Made by a program: the position numbers and the translations under genes. A stretch of 64,000 bases of DNA from Stenopsyche tienmushanensis (lineage: Eukaryota; Arthropoda; Insecta; Trichoptera; Stenopsychidae). A model generated the notes under the pieces. It had not been told where the DNA came from and did no database searches. It saw only the letters and a list, made by a program, of their open reading frames with translations. Shown here piece by piece: positions 1 through 9,836 of the stretch. The stretch is from contig WACJ01000075.1 in NCBI GenBank assembly GCA_008973525.1, positions 434,001 to 498,000 of the forward strand. The letters are read 5' to 3'. The stretch's first letter is position 1, and each line of letters begins with the position of its first letter.

Positions 1-671
1 GAAAGGGCCAGGCTCAATCTGGCTAGAGTACAAAGGAGAAGCGCGATCAGAGTCGCAGCAGCATATCGCACAGTGTCAGAAGACGCAGTCCTGGCACTGA
101 CTGCCATTCCGCCAATCGACCTGCTCGCAAAAGAAAGGAAAGCTATACGCACCGGGGAAACCAGGCAAAGAGCTAGGCAGTCCACCATGGTGGAATGGCA
201 GTCCCGATGGGACAGCTCCACCAAAGGTCGATGGACCCATCGGCTCATCCCTGACCTTAAGCCCTGGACAGCTAAGAAACACGGTCAGCTGTGCTACCAC
301 CTTACCCAGGCACTCACTGGGCATGGCTGCTTTGGTAGCTACCTGCACAGGATTCAAAAAGAGGCCGGTCCGAATTGTCACCACTGCGGAGCGGAGCTGG
401 ACGATGCCGCGCACACGCTATTCGACTGCCCGGCTTGGAGCAGAGAGGGACACACTGCGGGAGAGCTTGAAGTCATTCACTCACTCCCAGCAACATGGTC
501 CCTACGATGCTAACCAATGCCAGGGCATGGAACGCGTTGTCCAGATACGTCGCGAGCGTTATGCTGCAGAAGGAGGATGCTGAACGACTGAGACGTCGGA
601 CATGCACCGAAGCATCCTCCTCCTCCTCAACCCATGAGCGAGAAAACCCAGCAGAGATATATCAAGAATAG
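1..671 (+). pseudogene. LINE ORF2 C-terminus (post-RT domain with zinc knuckle), frame-shifted
   Basis: The frame is open from base 1 and reads the region after the reverse-transcriptase domain in R1-clade LINEs: AAYRTVSEDAV, IPPIDLLAKER, a WQSRWD block, LTGHGCFGSYL, then a Cys2-His-Cys cluster (C-x2-C-x8-H-x4-C) at 376-429. In functional elements this part follows the RT and helps bind RNA and target DNA. After the CPAW motif the homologous residues continue in the second frame (about 441-475) and then the third (about 480-671, containing MVPTML and ARAWN, stop TAG 669-671). That makes two frameshifts, so the copy is dead. The frame-1 stop at 511-513 is therefore not the true end. Confidence 0.82.
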
Positions 672-906
672 AAGAACCGTGAAGAATTCACGTTAACACG
701 AGGCCCTAGAGGGACACATACCGCCACCCTAGAGCAATACTTCGCGGTAGCCGGGTGGCGGCGGAACCGGAGGAGGGGTTTAGTGAGTCTGGCGATGCTC
801 AGTCAAATACTAGCGAGACGCATTACCAATGCTTAGTCAAACCTCACACTACCTCAGAAGGAGGTGTCTTCTTGAAGATTCCCCTCCTTCAAAAAAAAAA
901 AAAAAA
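1..906 (+). mobile_element. R1-clade LINE, 3' part with poly-A tail
   Basis: The 3' end of a non-LTR retrotransposon, cut by the window start. It contains the ORF2 tail (to 671), a GC-rich 3' untranslated region of about 220 bp, and a 16-base run of A at about 891-906 that marks the integrated 3' end. The strand agrees with the ORF2 reading direction. The flanking DNA after the poly-A is AT-rich and unrelated. The 5' portion and the target-site duplication cannot be seen. Confidence 0.85.
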
Positions 907-1012
907 GGTGTTGTATACAGAGATCAAGATTCAAGAAATAAAAGTCTTTAAAGCGATAGGGACGATGCTTATATCTTATATACCAAAACAAACGCCTGTT
1001 CTCGTGTTTTAA

Positions 1013-1092
1013 TTACCTCAACTTGTCCATTCCAGGCAAAATCCTTCCAAAAGCCACAATCCTGACATACATCGAATCTGAAGCAAAATCCC
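1013..1092 (+). pseudogene. Possible retroelement coding remnant, left part
   Basis: A short open stretch reading YLNLSIPGKILPKATILTY lies directly left of the DNA transposon at 1097. The stretch right of that transposon (2642-2947) is also open, so both may be parts of one older element split by the insertion. The family is not certain; the style recalls the C-terminal part of jockey-like LINE reverse transcriptases. Confidence 0.3.
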
Positions 1093-1096
1093 TTAA

Positions 1097-2632
1097 GGGG
1101 GTATTCCAATGTGACGGTTTTGAAAAATCGTTTTTTTTTTCATTTTTCGATAGTTTGTATCCTTTGAATTGATATCCTACAGTCGGTTTGGGTGTTTCCT
1201 ATGTTTTTAACTAATTATAACGCTCCAACGGAGAGCATTTAACTGAGCGCGCTCGGGTTTTGAAGCAGGTACCGCCGTTTCGTGTATGTTATGCAATTGA
1301 TTTGCGCTGGTATGCAAAATATAAACTATTTTTGTGGATATTGGCAAGAGTTTTAACGTAAATTTATAAAATCTCTGAAAGCGTAAACGCTGTGTACGAC
1401 GTTGTGATTCGTAAAGCCGTTCGAGAAGAAAAATAGTTAAATGTACAAGCTGGCTTTCCAGAAAATGAACTCTCAGTTTCTGGCGATGGTTCGTGGTCCA
1501 AGAGAGGGTTTTCTTCTCTTCTAGGCATTGTATCACTGATTGGAAATTATTCCGATATAATCTTTGATACCATTATAAAATCGAGTTTCTGTAAAGCATG
1601 CAATGCATGGATTGGCAAAGAAGATACAGATGAATAAACACAAGACATTTTGAAGCCAATTTATGAAGAGCTGAGTCACTATGAACTTTTACAGAGATGC
1701 TTAGGTTCCAACACGCAAAATGACAATGAAAGTTTCAATACTTGCGTTTGGCACCTAAATATGTTTATTGCGGCAAAAAAAATGGAAAATGCCACCTATA
1801 ATGCAGCTTGCATATTTGATGAAGATCAGAAACCAATACTTAAGATCTTGGAGGTCATAGGATGTTCCCTTGGCCCTGGAAGCTTGAGTTTCGCCAAGGA
1901 CAATGCGCGCGTACAGCGCGCAGACCAACGTAGCTCAATTTGCTTCAAAAGCCGCTCGAATCGCGAGGAGATAAGCTACAGCGGCTAAAGAAGAAGTCTA
2001 CAACGAAAAAAAAGTACCATGTATGGTCCGGGCATTGCTGATTAGTCGAAAAAGTAAATTTTCTATGACTTTTCATCTTAAAAAACTTTAAACGCGTTTT
2101 TATCAAAACGACATTTTTGCACCTGGCGTAGGTGATTTTTAAAAAATGGCTAGGTGTATCGACTTCAAATTTTAATACAATGTTTATCACCATTATGGCT
2201 ATTGTCGGTGCCTCCAAGTTGTTGATATTTTGATTTTAACTTATAATTTCACCTCATTATGGTGCAAAAAATGTGTGTTTTTCTCTCTCTTTTACAAAAA
2301 ACGCCGCCATTTTGTCAATTTTCAATGAAATAAAAAAGTTGAGGTACCTGCGATAGGGACAGTCATCTGGATTAATAAACTTTTTCAATTTTCTATTTTA
2401 GATCACCAGGAGTGCCCAAAGTACCTGCGCCAGCAGAAAACTTTTTTTTATTCGCTTGATTTTTTTGTTTTAAATAAATAAATAAATATTTTTGATCATC
2501 AAAAAAATATTTTGTCCTTCTTCTTGAATATGCCTTTAAGATAAAAAACATTCGTTTAATTATATGCAATAGTTTCAGAGAAAAAAATTATCGAAAATAT
2601 GCCTTTTTTTACGCGTTCACATTGGAATACCC
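1097..2632 (+). mobile_element. Mutator/Kolobok-like DNA transposon, internally deleted
   Basis: Bounded by terminal inverted repeats: GGGGGTATTCCAATGTGA at 1097-1114 and its complement at about 2616-2632 (TCACATTGGAATACCC). Inside these, a looser inverted match continues through the T-rich stretch to a CGATA motif on both sides. TTAA directly abuts the left end (1093-1096), the target duplication expected for Kolobok-type elements, but the right flank does not show TTAA, so that end may be mutated. It encodes a transposase remnant on the plus strand and is only about 1.5 kb, too short for an autonomous copy. Confidence 0.75.
1380..2045 (+). pseudogene. Mutator-like transposase remnant
   Basis: One reading frame carries blocks typical of the Mutator-like transposase proteins common in hemipterans and cnidarians: SVSGDGSWSKRGFSSL (about 1473-1520), then FCKACNAW, then LLQRCLGSNTQNDNESFN, and a C-terminal YGPGIAD at 2022-2042 followed by TAG. 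In-frame stops at 1434-1436 (TAG), 1635-1637 (TAA) and 1986-1988 (TAA) break it. The jump from FCKACNAW straight to ILKPIYEELS indicates that the middle of the protein, which in relatives carries a second acidic catalytic block, has been deleted. The N-terminus is also absent. Confidence 0.75.
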
Positions 2633-2641
2633 TGTCTGCCA

Positions 2642-2947
2642 GTCTGGGGATACCGGCAGAGCGACAATCGCAAATTAAAAACAGTACAGAGCATTGCTAT
2701 AAAACGAGCGTTTGGAACTCCCAACTTCACATGGAGTACCAACAACAAAGATCACATTGAGTACCTTTCTACCAATTTCTTTGATTCCCTAAAAAAGATA
2801 CCTAATCCCATCATAAATTCCATATCTTCCTACTCGAGCAGCTTGAATCGCGAAGCCCGAAGGCGATACTTGGTCTTCAAGGAACATTCGCAGATTCCGA
2901 TACCCAAAAAAGGGTATCGGATAGACGAGACTAAACCATGTATCTAA
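2642..2947 (+). pseudogene. Possible LINE reverse-transcriptase C-terminus, right part
   Basis: An open frame of about 100 codons begins right after the transposon end and stops with TAA at 2945-2947. It reads VWGYRQSDNRKLKTVQSIA and later NREARRRYLVFKEH, resembling the last part of jockey-type LINE ORF2 (the block where VWG is followed by a Lys-rich helix). No initiating Met and no catalytic RT motif are present. It may continue the open stretch at 1013-1092. Assignment is tentative. Confidence 0.4.
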
Positions 2948-3033
2948 ATTCCTTAACCTTAAAAATAAAAAACGTTTTTCTATTGTATTTTTTTTAATTC
3001 TATTGTAAATTTTTAATATTTTTAAACTTAAGG

Positions 3034-3070
3034 TTTTTGAGGTAATTTTTAAAAAAAATTACCTCAAAAC
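3034..3070. repeat. AT-rich short inverted repeat (hairpin)
   Basis: Arms TTTTTGAGGTAATTTTT (3034-3050) and its near-perfect complement (3054-3070; 16 of 17) are separated by 3 bases. It lies in an otherwise A/T-run-rich stretch between the retroelement remnant and the repeat at 3.2 kb. Confidence 0.7.
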
Positions 3071-3224
3071 AACTTTTTTTCTCAAACAACTTCAAAAATT
3101 TTCAAATTAACTGAGCAAGAGCTTAAGAAATCTTGTTATACGAGACAGAAATCACATCGAGAGTAATATTGTGAAAATAGAACCGGGGTGATAAGAGCGA
3201 TACACATGATGACAGAGATGTTGT

Positions 3225-3585
3225 GGGCGACATGCTGGGCGACGAGAGTGTTAAACTGATTGTTCAGAACCATAGCAGCGCGTATGAAGCTTATATTTAA
3301 CGCTCTCTTCGCCCAACATAAATCGGCGTTGTTTCTCACGAGGCACAAATTCGATAGGGGGAGCATAAACAATAAGAATAGCGATGCGATATTACAACGC
3401 ACGGGATAAACACGGACAACATGTGGCGCATCCTTCTCTCAGATGTTGTTTTGTCTCACATCGATAAGATTGACCATGTCATTAGTCAAATCAACAAAAG
3501 CAGAGTGAAGATAAGCAAGTGCGAACACTATCGATAGCACAAAATATTCGGTCATTTTTTCAAATAAACATAAACAACACACCTA
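3225..3585 (-). repeat. Dispersed repeat family RA, copy 1 (partial)
   Basis: The reverse complement matches the full RA copy at 48559-49376 and the copy at 52795-53376, including the block with TAATATCGCATCGCTATTC and GTGAGAAACAAC. This copy has an extra local inversion: GGGCGACGAGAGTGTTAAA at about 3236-3254 and its near complement at about 3297-3315, whereas the other copies have it once. The apparent minus-strand 88-codon frame here is just the repeat and is not a gene. Confidence 0.7.
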
Positions 3586-3770
3586 AAATCGAATAATGTC
3601 CTGCAGAGGTTCCCAATCCTGTTGACTTTCCTGGTGACGCTCATTCAGGTTCAGATGGTCATGGATTCATCACGCTTGACAGGACTGTGGAAAAAAAATG
3701 AAGAATAATAAATATATGAGCTGCATCGCTATCTCAATTTTAAAACACTGCAATATTTCGCGGAAAATTG
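3586..3770 (+). repeat. Dispersed repeat family S, copy 1
   Basis: Similar to 13700-13850: both begin AATGTCCTGCAG, keep a CAGGTTCA block, reach a run of A, then AATAATAAATATATGA. Identity is roughly 70-75% by eye. No protein is recognisable. It sits directly next to RA copy 1. Confidence 0.55.
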
Positions 3771-3951
3771 CCAAGGATATTCATATCGAAGCTCAATATA
3801 ATGTTTTGTTTTTTTGGGCATATAATCATTTGTTGGGCATAAAAACACACATAATCCAAATCATCAAATTTCTTCTTGGTTTTGATTATATTAAAATTTT
3901 AATACAAATTTTTATTTCATAATTTTAATACTCATTGTTTATTAAGAAAAA

Positions 3952-4035
3952 CGCTCATAGTTAACCTGTATGATAGGATGATCGCATATTTGCGAGCGAA
4001 TTCCAATGATTCAGAAAGAGCACACTTGTTCATTG
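3952..4035 (+). repeat. RA family terminal fragment
   Basis: Begins TTAACCTGTATG and continues with GGATGATCGC and TTTGCGAGCGAATTCCA, the same as the left end of the full RA copy at 48559. The match ends shortly after the ACTTGT..CATTG block. It is a solo end of the TTAA-flanked element. Confidence 0.7.
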
Positions 4036-4049
4036 TACAATACCTAAGT

Positions 4050-4165
4050 ACTATTCAGGAGTGGCCTTATTATCCAGGTATCAATTTTTTTATTAAGTAA
4101 TACTTTTCAGGCACGGATAGTCCGTAAGCCGGATAATCCGCACCTGGATAATCGAGAGTACCCTA
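4050..4165. repeat. Possible pogo/Tigger-like MITE end
   Basis: Contains GCCGGATAATCCGCACC followed by TGGATAATCGAGAGTACC, the repeated GGATAATC pattern seen at termini of pogo/Tigger-type Tc1-mariner relatives in insects. Only one convincing end is visible, with a weak partner (TTATTATCCAGG) about 60 bp to the left. Confidence 0.35.
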
Positions 4166-4439
4166 TATTTATATAAAAGTGAACATTTTTGGTTCGTGTA
4201 TTAAAATATGCTTTTAAAAATATTAATGCATTTAATCACGAAATTCAGACATTCCCATTGTTTCGAAAATTACAAAAGTAGCATCACTAAAACCGCTGTA
4301 AATTATGAAATAAACGTCAGATTATTGGAAAATTTGACACGTATTATTTGAAAATTGATACTTCCTAAAAATCAAATGAGTTTGTCGATAGTGTCGCCAA
4401 CTATATGTCATCCTACGAACTTATTGAGTGATTACACAC

Positions 4440-4980
4440 ACAAACCTCTTTTTGTGCGATTTCGAAGTTATGCGGTTTTTTTTAATTTCATAAAGATTAC
4501 CTATAGAGATATTTGGATAAATAGGAAATAATTCATCAATTTTAACCGAAATTTGGGAAAAAAAAATTTGAAACTGTGTAAATCATATTGCATCTGCTAT
4601 CGCTGACCACGCCCTTTAAAAAAATTATTAATTATTAAATATTAAAAAAAATTAAAACTGTGACAAAATAAGGACAAAAAATTACTTGACTGAATTTTTT
4701 TAAACAGTCGCCATTTTGTATTTTTTTTGAGCTCAAGACTAGTGATATCTTTGCTAATTATATAATTATATTGTTGGTAAGAGAAAATCTACACAGAACA
4801 ATGAAGACATTGATACTGGGTATACTATTTCTTTCAAAGAAGAAAGCGATTTTGGGTATATTTTATATAGCTGTTTCAAAGTTATGCGGCTTTTAAAATC
4901 CATGGAACGCATCTTCACTTTTTGTATGTAAGTCTAGTTTTTTTGTGCGATTTATTTTTATGCGAAAAAGGTTTAAATGT
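4440..4980. repeat. Fragments of MITE family M
   Basis: Two pieces (about 4446-4500 and 4865-4975) contain the family words GTGCGATTTCGAAGTTATGCGG and GTTATGCGGCTTTTAAAA with TGGAACGCATC, as in the copies at 31.7, 35.3 and 39.5 kb. The sequence between the pieces is AT-rich and unrecognised. Confidence 0.5.
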
Positions 4981-6660
4981 ACATATATTCCTCTTGTACG
5001 TGTTCCACACTACGGGTTCCCCTTCACCGATATTTGGCTGACAAATTAAGCTAATGAAAAAAAAAGATTTTATAAAATGCAGATAATATAATCAATAGGC
5101 AAATAAATTGATATAAATAGGTACAATATTTTTTATTAATTATGTGCTCCGATTCTTTCACCTGAACTCGAAGATGAACTTTGAGCACCTACTTGTCTGG
5201 ATGAGCCGAAGTGGGAGTCACAAAAGGTATAAATTTCAAATCTGAAACTGAACGTATTCAAAAATTTAAATATGATACGATATGAAAATGATGTGAATTT
5301 AAGAAGATGCACCTCGTCTACAGCTTCATCTATGGATCGAATGTTATTCATAGCGATGTTTTTATTGAGAATTCATTCACTGGAGTCAGATATGAGATAT
5401 AAATGTATGTTATATCTTACAATGCACATTGCAATTGCTGTGATAATTTTACTACATCACAGTAGAAATTTGTTATTCAACGTTGTTGTTTTGATTGATA
5501 ATATGAAGATTTCTGTTAGTGTCTGTGTATGAACTATTTTTAGTCAATTTTAATGTTGTAGGATAAAAATTGAAATGTTTATTTCGAGAATGAAAATTAT
5601 TTTTAGAATGTTTATTTCTGACAATCACAGAAAACATTCGATCTCTTCTTCGAGGACATATAAAAATATCTCTTACTATTCTCATCAATATAGTTCCATA
5701 ACAGATTCGTTTATGCTCATTAATCTTTATACAAATACACGTGTACATTAATAAACGAAGATTCCTTCATCAGTCAGCAACATCTGGGTGAGATGAAACA
5801 GGACTATTTATAAAGCAATAAAATCATATTCTTTAATAATCAAAATTATTATTAAAAGGCTCGTTATCAACATACGATTGTAGTATTTTTGTAGCAAAAA
5901 TGTAAATTAATTTCAACATATAGGACATAATATGAACATTTGCCTTCTCGGAATACTGACATTTCATTCTCTCTAAAAATCATACATTTACAGATTTGAA
6001 GCGTTTGTTTCTGCAATAAAATGGCTGCAATGGTGTTTTTCACTGGGGAAGCATTGTAATTATTTATTCATTCCCTGGGATGGTATTGCCACAATGGATT
6101 AATTTATAGCATATCAAACAGTTGCAGGAACTTCGCATTGTTTTTATTACCCAAAAACCATTTCATTTGAACGTATCACATATCGATCGGAAATTACGAG
6201 TATTATCCGTTTTTGTATTGTAATTTCCCCATGTAATTAATTTCAATTTTAACTTAAATTTTCAGAATAATGAATACGTTTATATTAATTAAGATAGAAT
6301 TTATACCACGAATATAATACACACTTCAAATTATATTCATGTAGACAAATTTCAGTGTATTGTTATTAATACTTAAATACAAAAAAATGTGCTATGGATA
6401 TGTATAATTTTTCTTATGATGTTGTTTTGCTGTTGGTGCTAGAATTTAATCCCAGAGGTCATGAAGTACGCCTACACAACCTTATCTTACGCTTGGGCGA
6501 TTTAATTTGTGGTCGCTTGATTTAACTGCCCTCCACATGCTTCTATGGGGTTTTCTTAACAGGTTACGGTCCGGGCGATTCCGCATTGTTCTTTACGCTG
6601 AAGCCAGGCGATTTCTCGAAAAAAAAAATGCAAAAGTGAAGTTCTTCAGTTAAATTGATT
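4981..6660. other. AT-rich interval, no gene seen
   Basis: No recognisable protein, repeat copy or RNA gene. Only short chance frames are present, on both strands around 5140-5750, with no homology I can name. Confidence 0.6.
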
Positions 6661-6703
6661 TAATTTCGATATAATTTAACCCTCATACCTCCTAGAATGT
6701 ACC

Positions 6704-6767
6704 CCTCGCTTAGCAGGGTACTCGCTTAGCACGGTACTCGCTTAACACGGTACTCGCTTAACAAGAT
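6704..6767 (-). repeat. 16-bp tandem repeats at LINE 3' end
   Basis: About four copies of the plus-strand unit GTACTCGCTTARCACG, the first imperfect. The array overlaps the last codons of the ORF2 remnant and forms its 3' end, so it is probably the element's own terminal repeat produced during target-primed reverse transcription. Confidence 0.75.
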
Positions 6768-7115
6768 TCGGAGTCTAAGGGCCTTGCACTTGGTTCCATA
6801 GCTCCGGCAAAAGGAGTTGAAAGCGCTGAAGGCGCGGGGACAGGCCACCAAATCTCTGTGTCCTACAGGTCCGAAATGCGGACCTTGGACACAGCGCAGG
6901 AGTTCCTCTCTTTCGGTTGCCATGCCGTCACATGACCACAGAATATGTTCTGCGTCCATGTGTGGATCGTCGCATGGGCACATTGGCTGATCAATGATTC
7001 CCCGCTCCTGCAAGTAAGCACGAAAATTACCGTGTCCAGTCAGGAGCTGGGACGAATAGTGGTTAGCGTAAAACCAACGGGAACGGATCCTTTGCGACGC
7101 TGATTTGAAAAACAA
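6726..7115 (-). pseudogene. LINE ORF2 C-terminal zinc-knuckle region
   Basis: Reads LLTGHGNFRAYLQERG then CPCDDPHMDAEHILWSC, the same post-RT block as in the R1-clade remnant at the window start (C-x-C...H...C). It is offset by one frame from the preceding fused frame (7040-7966), so a frameshift near 7110 separates them. The stop codon lies inside the tandem repeats. The protein would bind nucleic acid in an intact element. Confidence 0.75.
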
Positions 7116-7966
7116 AAGAGCCTGCGGCCATGAGTGGACTTACCCCATCTGTCATCCCACTCTGTTAGAGCGGCTTGCCAAGCCCATTTCTTTAGCTCTG
7201 ATTTGCTGAGGTGGTGATATTCGTCCATACAGAGGGATACTGAGCCCACTGAGATGGTGTCACCTGTTTTTCGAATGTGATTGCAGGCTTCCAGTTGGGT
7301 TTGAAGATCGAGTGGCAGAACTCCAGCCAAAATGGGTAGGCTGTCTGTCGCTACCGTTCTATATGCTCCCGTTATGCGCAGTAGTGGAGTTCTCTGTTTT
7401 GAATTAAGTTTCGCTGTCGCAGTTTTGGTCTTGCCTTTATGGCCAAGTCTGTTTATCCAAACCCCTGCGCCGTAAGTGGCAATGCTAATGTACAAAGCAA
7501 AATAGGCAACCTTCAGGTCTTTATCTTTTAGACCCCAATCAGTCCCAGACATTCTGGTAATCTTGCCGAATACTTTAGCAGCTTGTGCAGTAGCTCCATC
7601 TATGTGGTTACCGAAATGACACCTCTCTGAGTAGACCCAATCAATGTAGATGGTCGAACGCTTGATAAGTGTGTTTCTAATTTCTGGGGGCACGCTGATG
7701 ACCAAGGTACCGCGGTCCCCCCCTTCGCGAAAGCGAAACGATCGTATTGTAGTTGCTTTCTTGAATTCGTTCAAAGTAACGCAATATGTAAATGCTGCTT
7801 CGTGTATTTCTTTGACCACGTCTTGTTCTGGTATTCGTGGTATCCCTGTGATTATGACCTTAGGTTGCTGAGCCTGTACTATTTCTGCCCTCAGACCGGC
7901 TTCTGCAAATTTGGTGCATCCTGCCATTTGCTTAGCCTCTTCCATTATTCTGGGGTAGATCGCCAC
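7040..7966 (-). pseudogene. Fusion of LINE ORF1 (Gag-like) end and ORF2 tail
   Basis: Residues about 33-112 look like the RRM-type Gag domain of LINE ORF1 (PKVIITGIPRI, then VISVPPEIRNTLIKR and IYIDWV). At residue about 116 (base about 7618) the protein switches directly from SERC, where the ORF1 zinc knuckles should begin, to HFGNHIDGATAQAAKV, which belongs late in ORF2. It then runs through LLRITGAYRTVATD and LAGVLPLDLQ. This is a clean in-frame deletion junction. The upstream ORF1 part lies in another frame (see 7945-9063). Confidence 0.78.
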
Positions 7967-9063
7967 ACCAGCACCTCGAGCCGGTCTGATTTGAACAAGG
8001 GAAACTCCATGTGCCGATGGGTTATATTATATACCTCCTTTATCTTTTTAAGCGCTTGGTCCGATGTAAAACCTTCCGGTGGTTCAGTTGGTCTTATTAT
8101 GGCTGTTGGGCAAGGCTTCTTCGTAGTCCATCCCAAGGATATGCCTTTTGGTGGTAAGTTCCATGACTTTAATGGAGGAAAATCGGAATTGCTCAGGTTT
8201 GGTCCAGACGACCTCCCCCAAGCCGATGTCGGTGCTGATGGTTGATCTTTGATAGGATTTGTCTCTTCCCTAATTGCCAAAATTTCTTTTTTCAGAGCGT
8301 TCGAAAAGTTGTCTGTAACAAAGTCTGCCTTCGCTTTTTCATATGCTGTTTTTTGTATTGATAAAGCTACAATGGCGTTTGTGGCTTTGTCCTTCAACAT
8401 TTCCAATAGAGTGAACGCTTTGGATATTTTATCCACAGGCAGTTTATTATTTTTGTCGTTTAGTATCACGCAGATTTTCTGATGAATTTCTTGTATTTCC
8501 CGTAGTATATTCAAAAAATTAATTTCGCCAGTTTTAGGTAATCCGGATTGCGGTTGAGAACTACCAATTATTTTATCTGCAGTTGGGGTGTTGTCCTTGT
8601 TTATTTCACATTGAATTTGGTCTGTTTCTTGAGTATTTTTGACAGTCCCCTGGTTAATTTTTTCAGTCCCCTGGACCTTTTTAAGGGCCTCAAATCTGTT
8701 ATAAACAGTCCCCTGGATGTTATATACCGACTTCTGGCTCTTAAGGACGGTCCCCTGGCTTTCTCTTGGAGCTGTGGGGCATTCCGGTGGTCTGTTTTCG
8801 TTTTGCGAATTGTCACGAGAGCGAGTGTTAATTCTTAAGATGGAGTCAGGTGTCGTTTGAGAGTGTATCGACACAGCTAAGTCAGATTCAGAGCGCATCG
8901 TTGTTTCCATTGAATCCGAAACAACAGTTTGAATCGGAGGGTTCGGAAACCTCCCTTTGCCCTTTCTAGGCGAGTGTCTCATCATTTTAGCGTAACTATA
9001 GGAGAGAAGATTAGTATTGAATTTAATCCGAAAGAAGACTAGTAACCGTGAGCTATGTAGCAA
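7945..9063 (-). CDS. LINE ORF1 (Gag-like) N-terminal part
   Basis: A 372-codon frame; a more natural start is the double Met at 8985-8980 (MMRHSPRKGKGRF). The protein is polar and low-complexity at first, with repeated QGTV motifs around residues 105-140 (three to four times), a helical Lys/Glu-rich middle, then WGRSSGPNLSNSDFPPL, typical of insect LINE ORF1 before the RRM-like domain. It would bind element RNA. A frameshift near 7950-7966 separates it from its RRM part, so it is probably non-functional. Confidence 0.65.
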   Translation of the reverse strand: MLHSSRLLVFFRIKFNTNLLSYSYAKMMRHSPRKGKGRFPNPPIQTVVSDSMETTMRSESDLAVSIHSQTTPDSILRINTRSRDNSQNENRPPECPTAPRESQGTVLKSQKSVYNIQGTVYNRFEALKKVQGTEKINQGTVKNTQETDQIQCEINKDNTPTADKIIGSSQPQSGLPKTGEINFLNILREIQEIHQKICVILNDKNNKLPVDKISKAFTLLEMLKDKATNAIVALSIQKTAYEKAKADFVTDNFSNALKKEILAIREETNPIKDQPSAPTSAWGRSSGPNLSNSDFPPLKSWNLPPKGISLGWTTKKPCPTAIIRPTEPPEGFTSDQALKKIKEVYNITHRHMEFPLFKSDRLEVLVWRSTPE

Positions 9064-9374
9064 AAAGTGTAGGGTTGCAAATAACGGTTTAAAATTGTAT
9101 TAATTAAAGATGTTAATATATTTAGGATCGCGGTAGCAGGTTTAGATGACTTTCGCTTGAAGAGCCCTGGATAAATCGAAACAACAAATGGTCAGTCAAT
9201 GGTGGCGAACTTGCAATTAAATTAATATTTTAATTATGCGTCAGATGCAAAATTGTAATAAGCAAATATAAACAACACTATTTGATGATAAATGAGCAAT
9301 ATGATAAACACTATTTGATAAACATCAATTAAAACAGTTGATTTCCCATCTACTAGAACTAAATAGTGCGGAAT
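9064..9374. other. AT-rich spacer, no gene seen
   Basis: Non-coding. Holds a small direct repeat of AACACTATTTGAT (about 9274 and 9308) and nothing else recognisable. Confidence 0.5.
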
Positions 9375-9554
9375 CACTGTTCACTGAAAAAAGACGGAAA
9401 CTGTTCTTAAACCTAAGCAGTGTCAAATTCACGCAAACTTGCTTGAAGTCTTTACCCGAAACTCGACCAAAACCGTCAACAGGACGGCCCGGGAGCCACG
9501 GGCAGAAATTGGCAAAAAACAGCAAACAGGAAGTCCGATCCAGTCCAGAGCAAC
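9375..9554 (+). repeat. 180-bp direct repeat, copy 1
   Basis: Nearly the same as 9837-10017 (about 90% by eye), starting CACTGTTCACTGAAAAAAGA and ending CCAGTCCAGAGCAAC. The intervening DNA is GC-richer than its surroundings. A reading frame without stops runs through both copies (SSVKFTQTCLKS, ETRPKPSTG), but no protein family is recognised. The pair could be sub-repeats in the untranslated region of a retroelement or remnants of terminal repeats. Confidence 0.75.
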
Positions 9555-9836
9555 AGAAGAGAAAGGTTATAAAATTGTCTTATCACTAAGTAATGTTCAA
9601 TGAGTTGACGCGGTGTTGATTATATCGCCGAGAGAAGTCTTCAGCCCGAATGCACGGTCGAACTCCCCGTCAATTTGATGACAAAGGGACATGCACCGCG
9701 GGCCTGATGAGGTGAGGGTGCAGCTCCCTGTGCCTCCTCAACCCGGTGTGACACAAGATGCGTCAGCGAGGGAGACGGCGTGAAGTCTCGGCGCACTCAA
9801 AAGAGCGCACCACGGGATGCTCAAGGTGCTCAGAAA

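Larger units (their letters stand above)
6700..9063 (-). mobile_element. LINE (R1/I-type) internal deletion derivative
   Basis: A minus-strand non-LTR element keeping ORF1 (9063 down to about 7620) and only the last third of ORF2 (about 7615 down to 6726). Endonuclease and catalytic reverse transcriptase are missing. It ends at about 6700-6765 in short tandem repeats instead of poly-A, as I-like and some R1-like elements do. The 5' boundary is probably close above 9063; the sequence beyond is unrelated AT-rich DNA. Confidence 0.8.

Noticed and set aside
8247..8838. Plus-strand frames over the LINE ORF1 (77 and 96 codons)
   Set aside because: Shadows of the minus-strand ORF1; no independent protein likeness.
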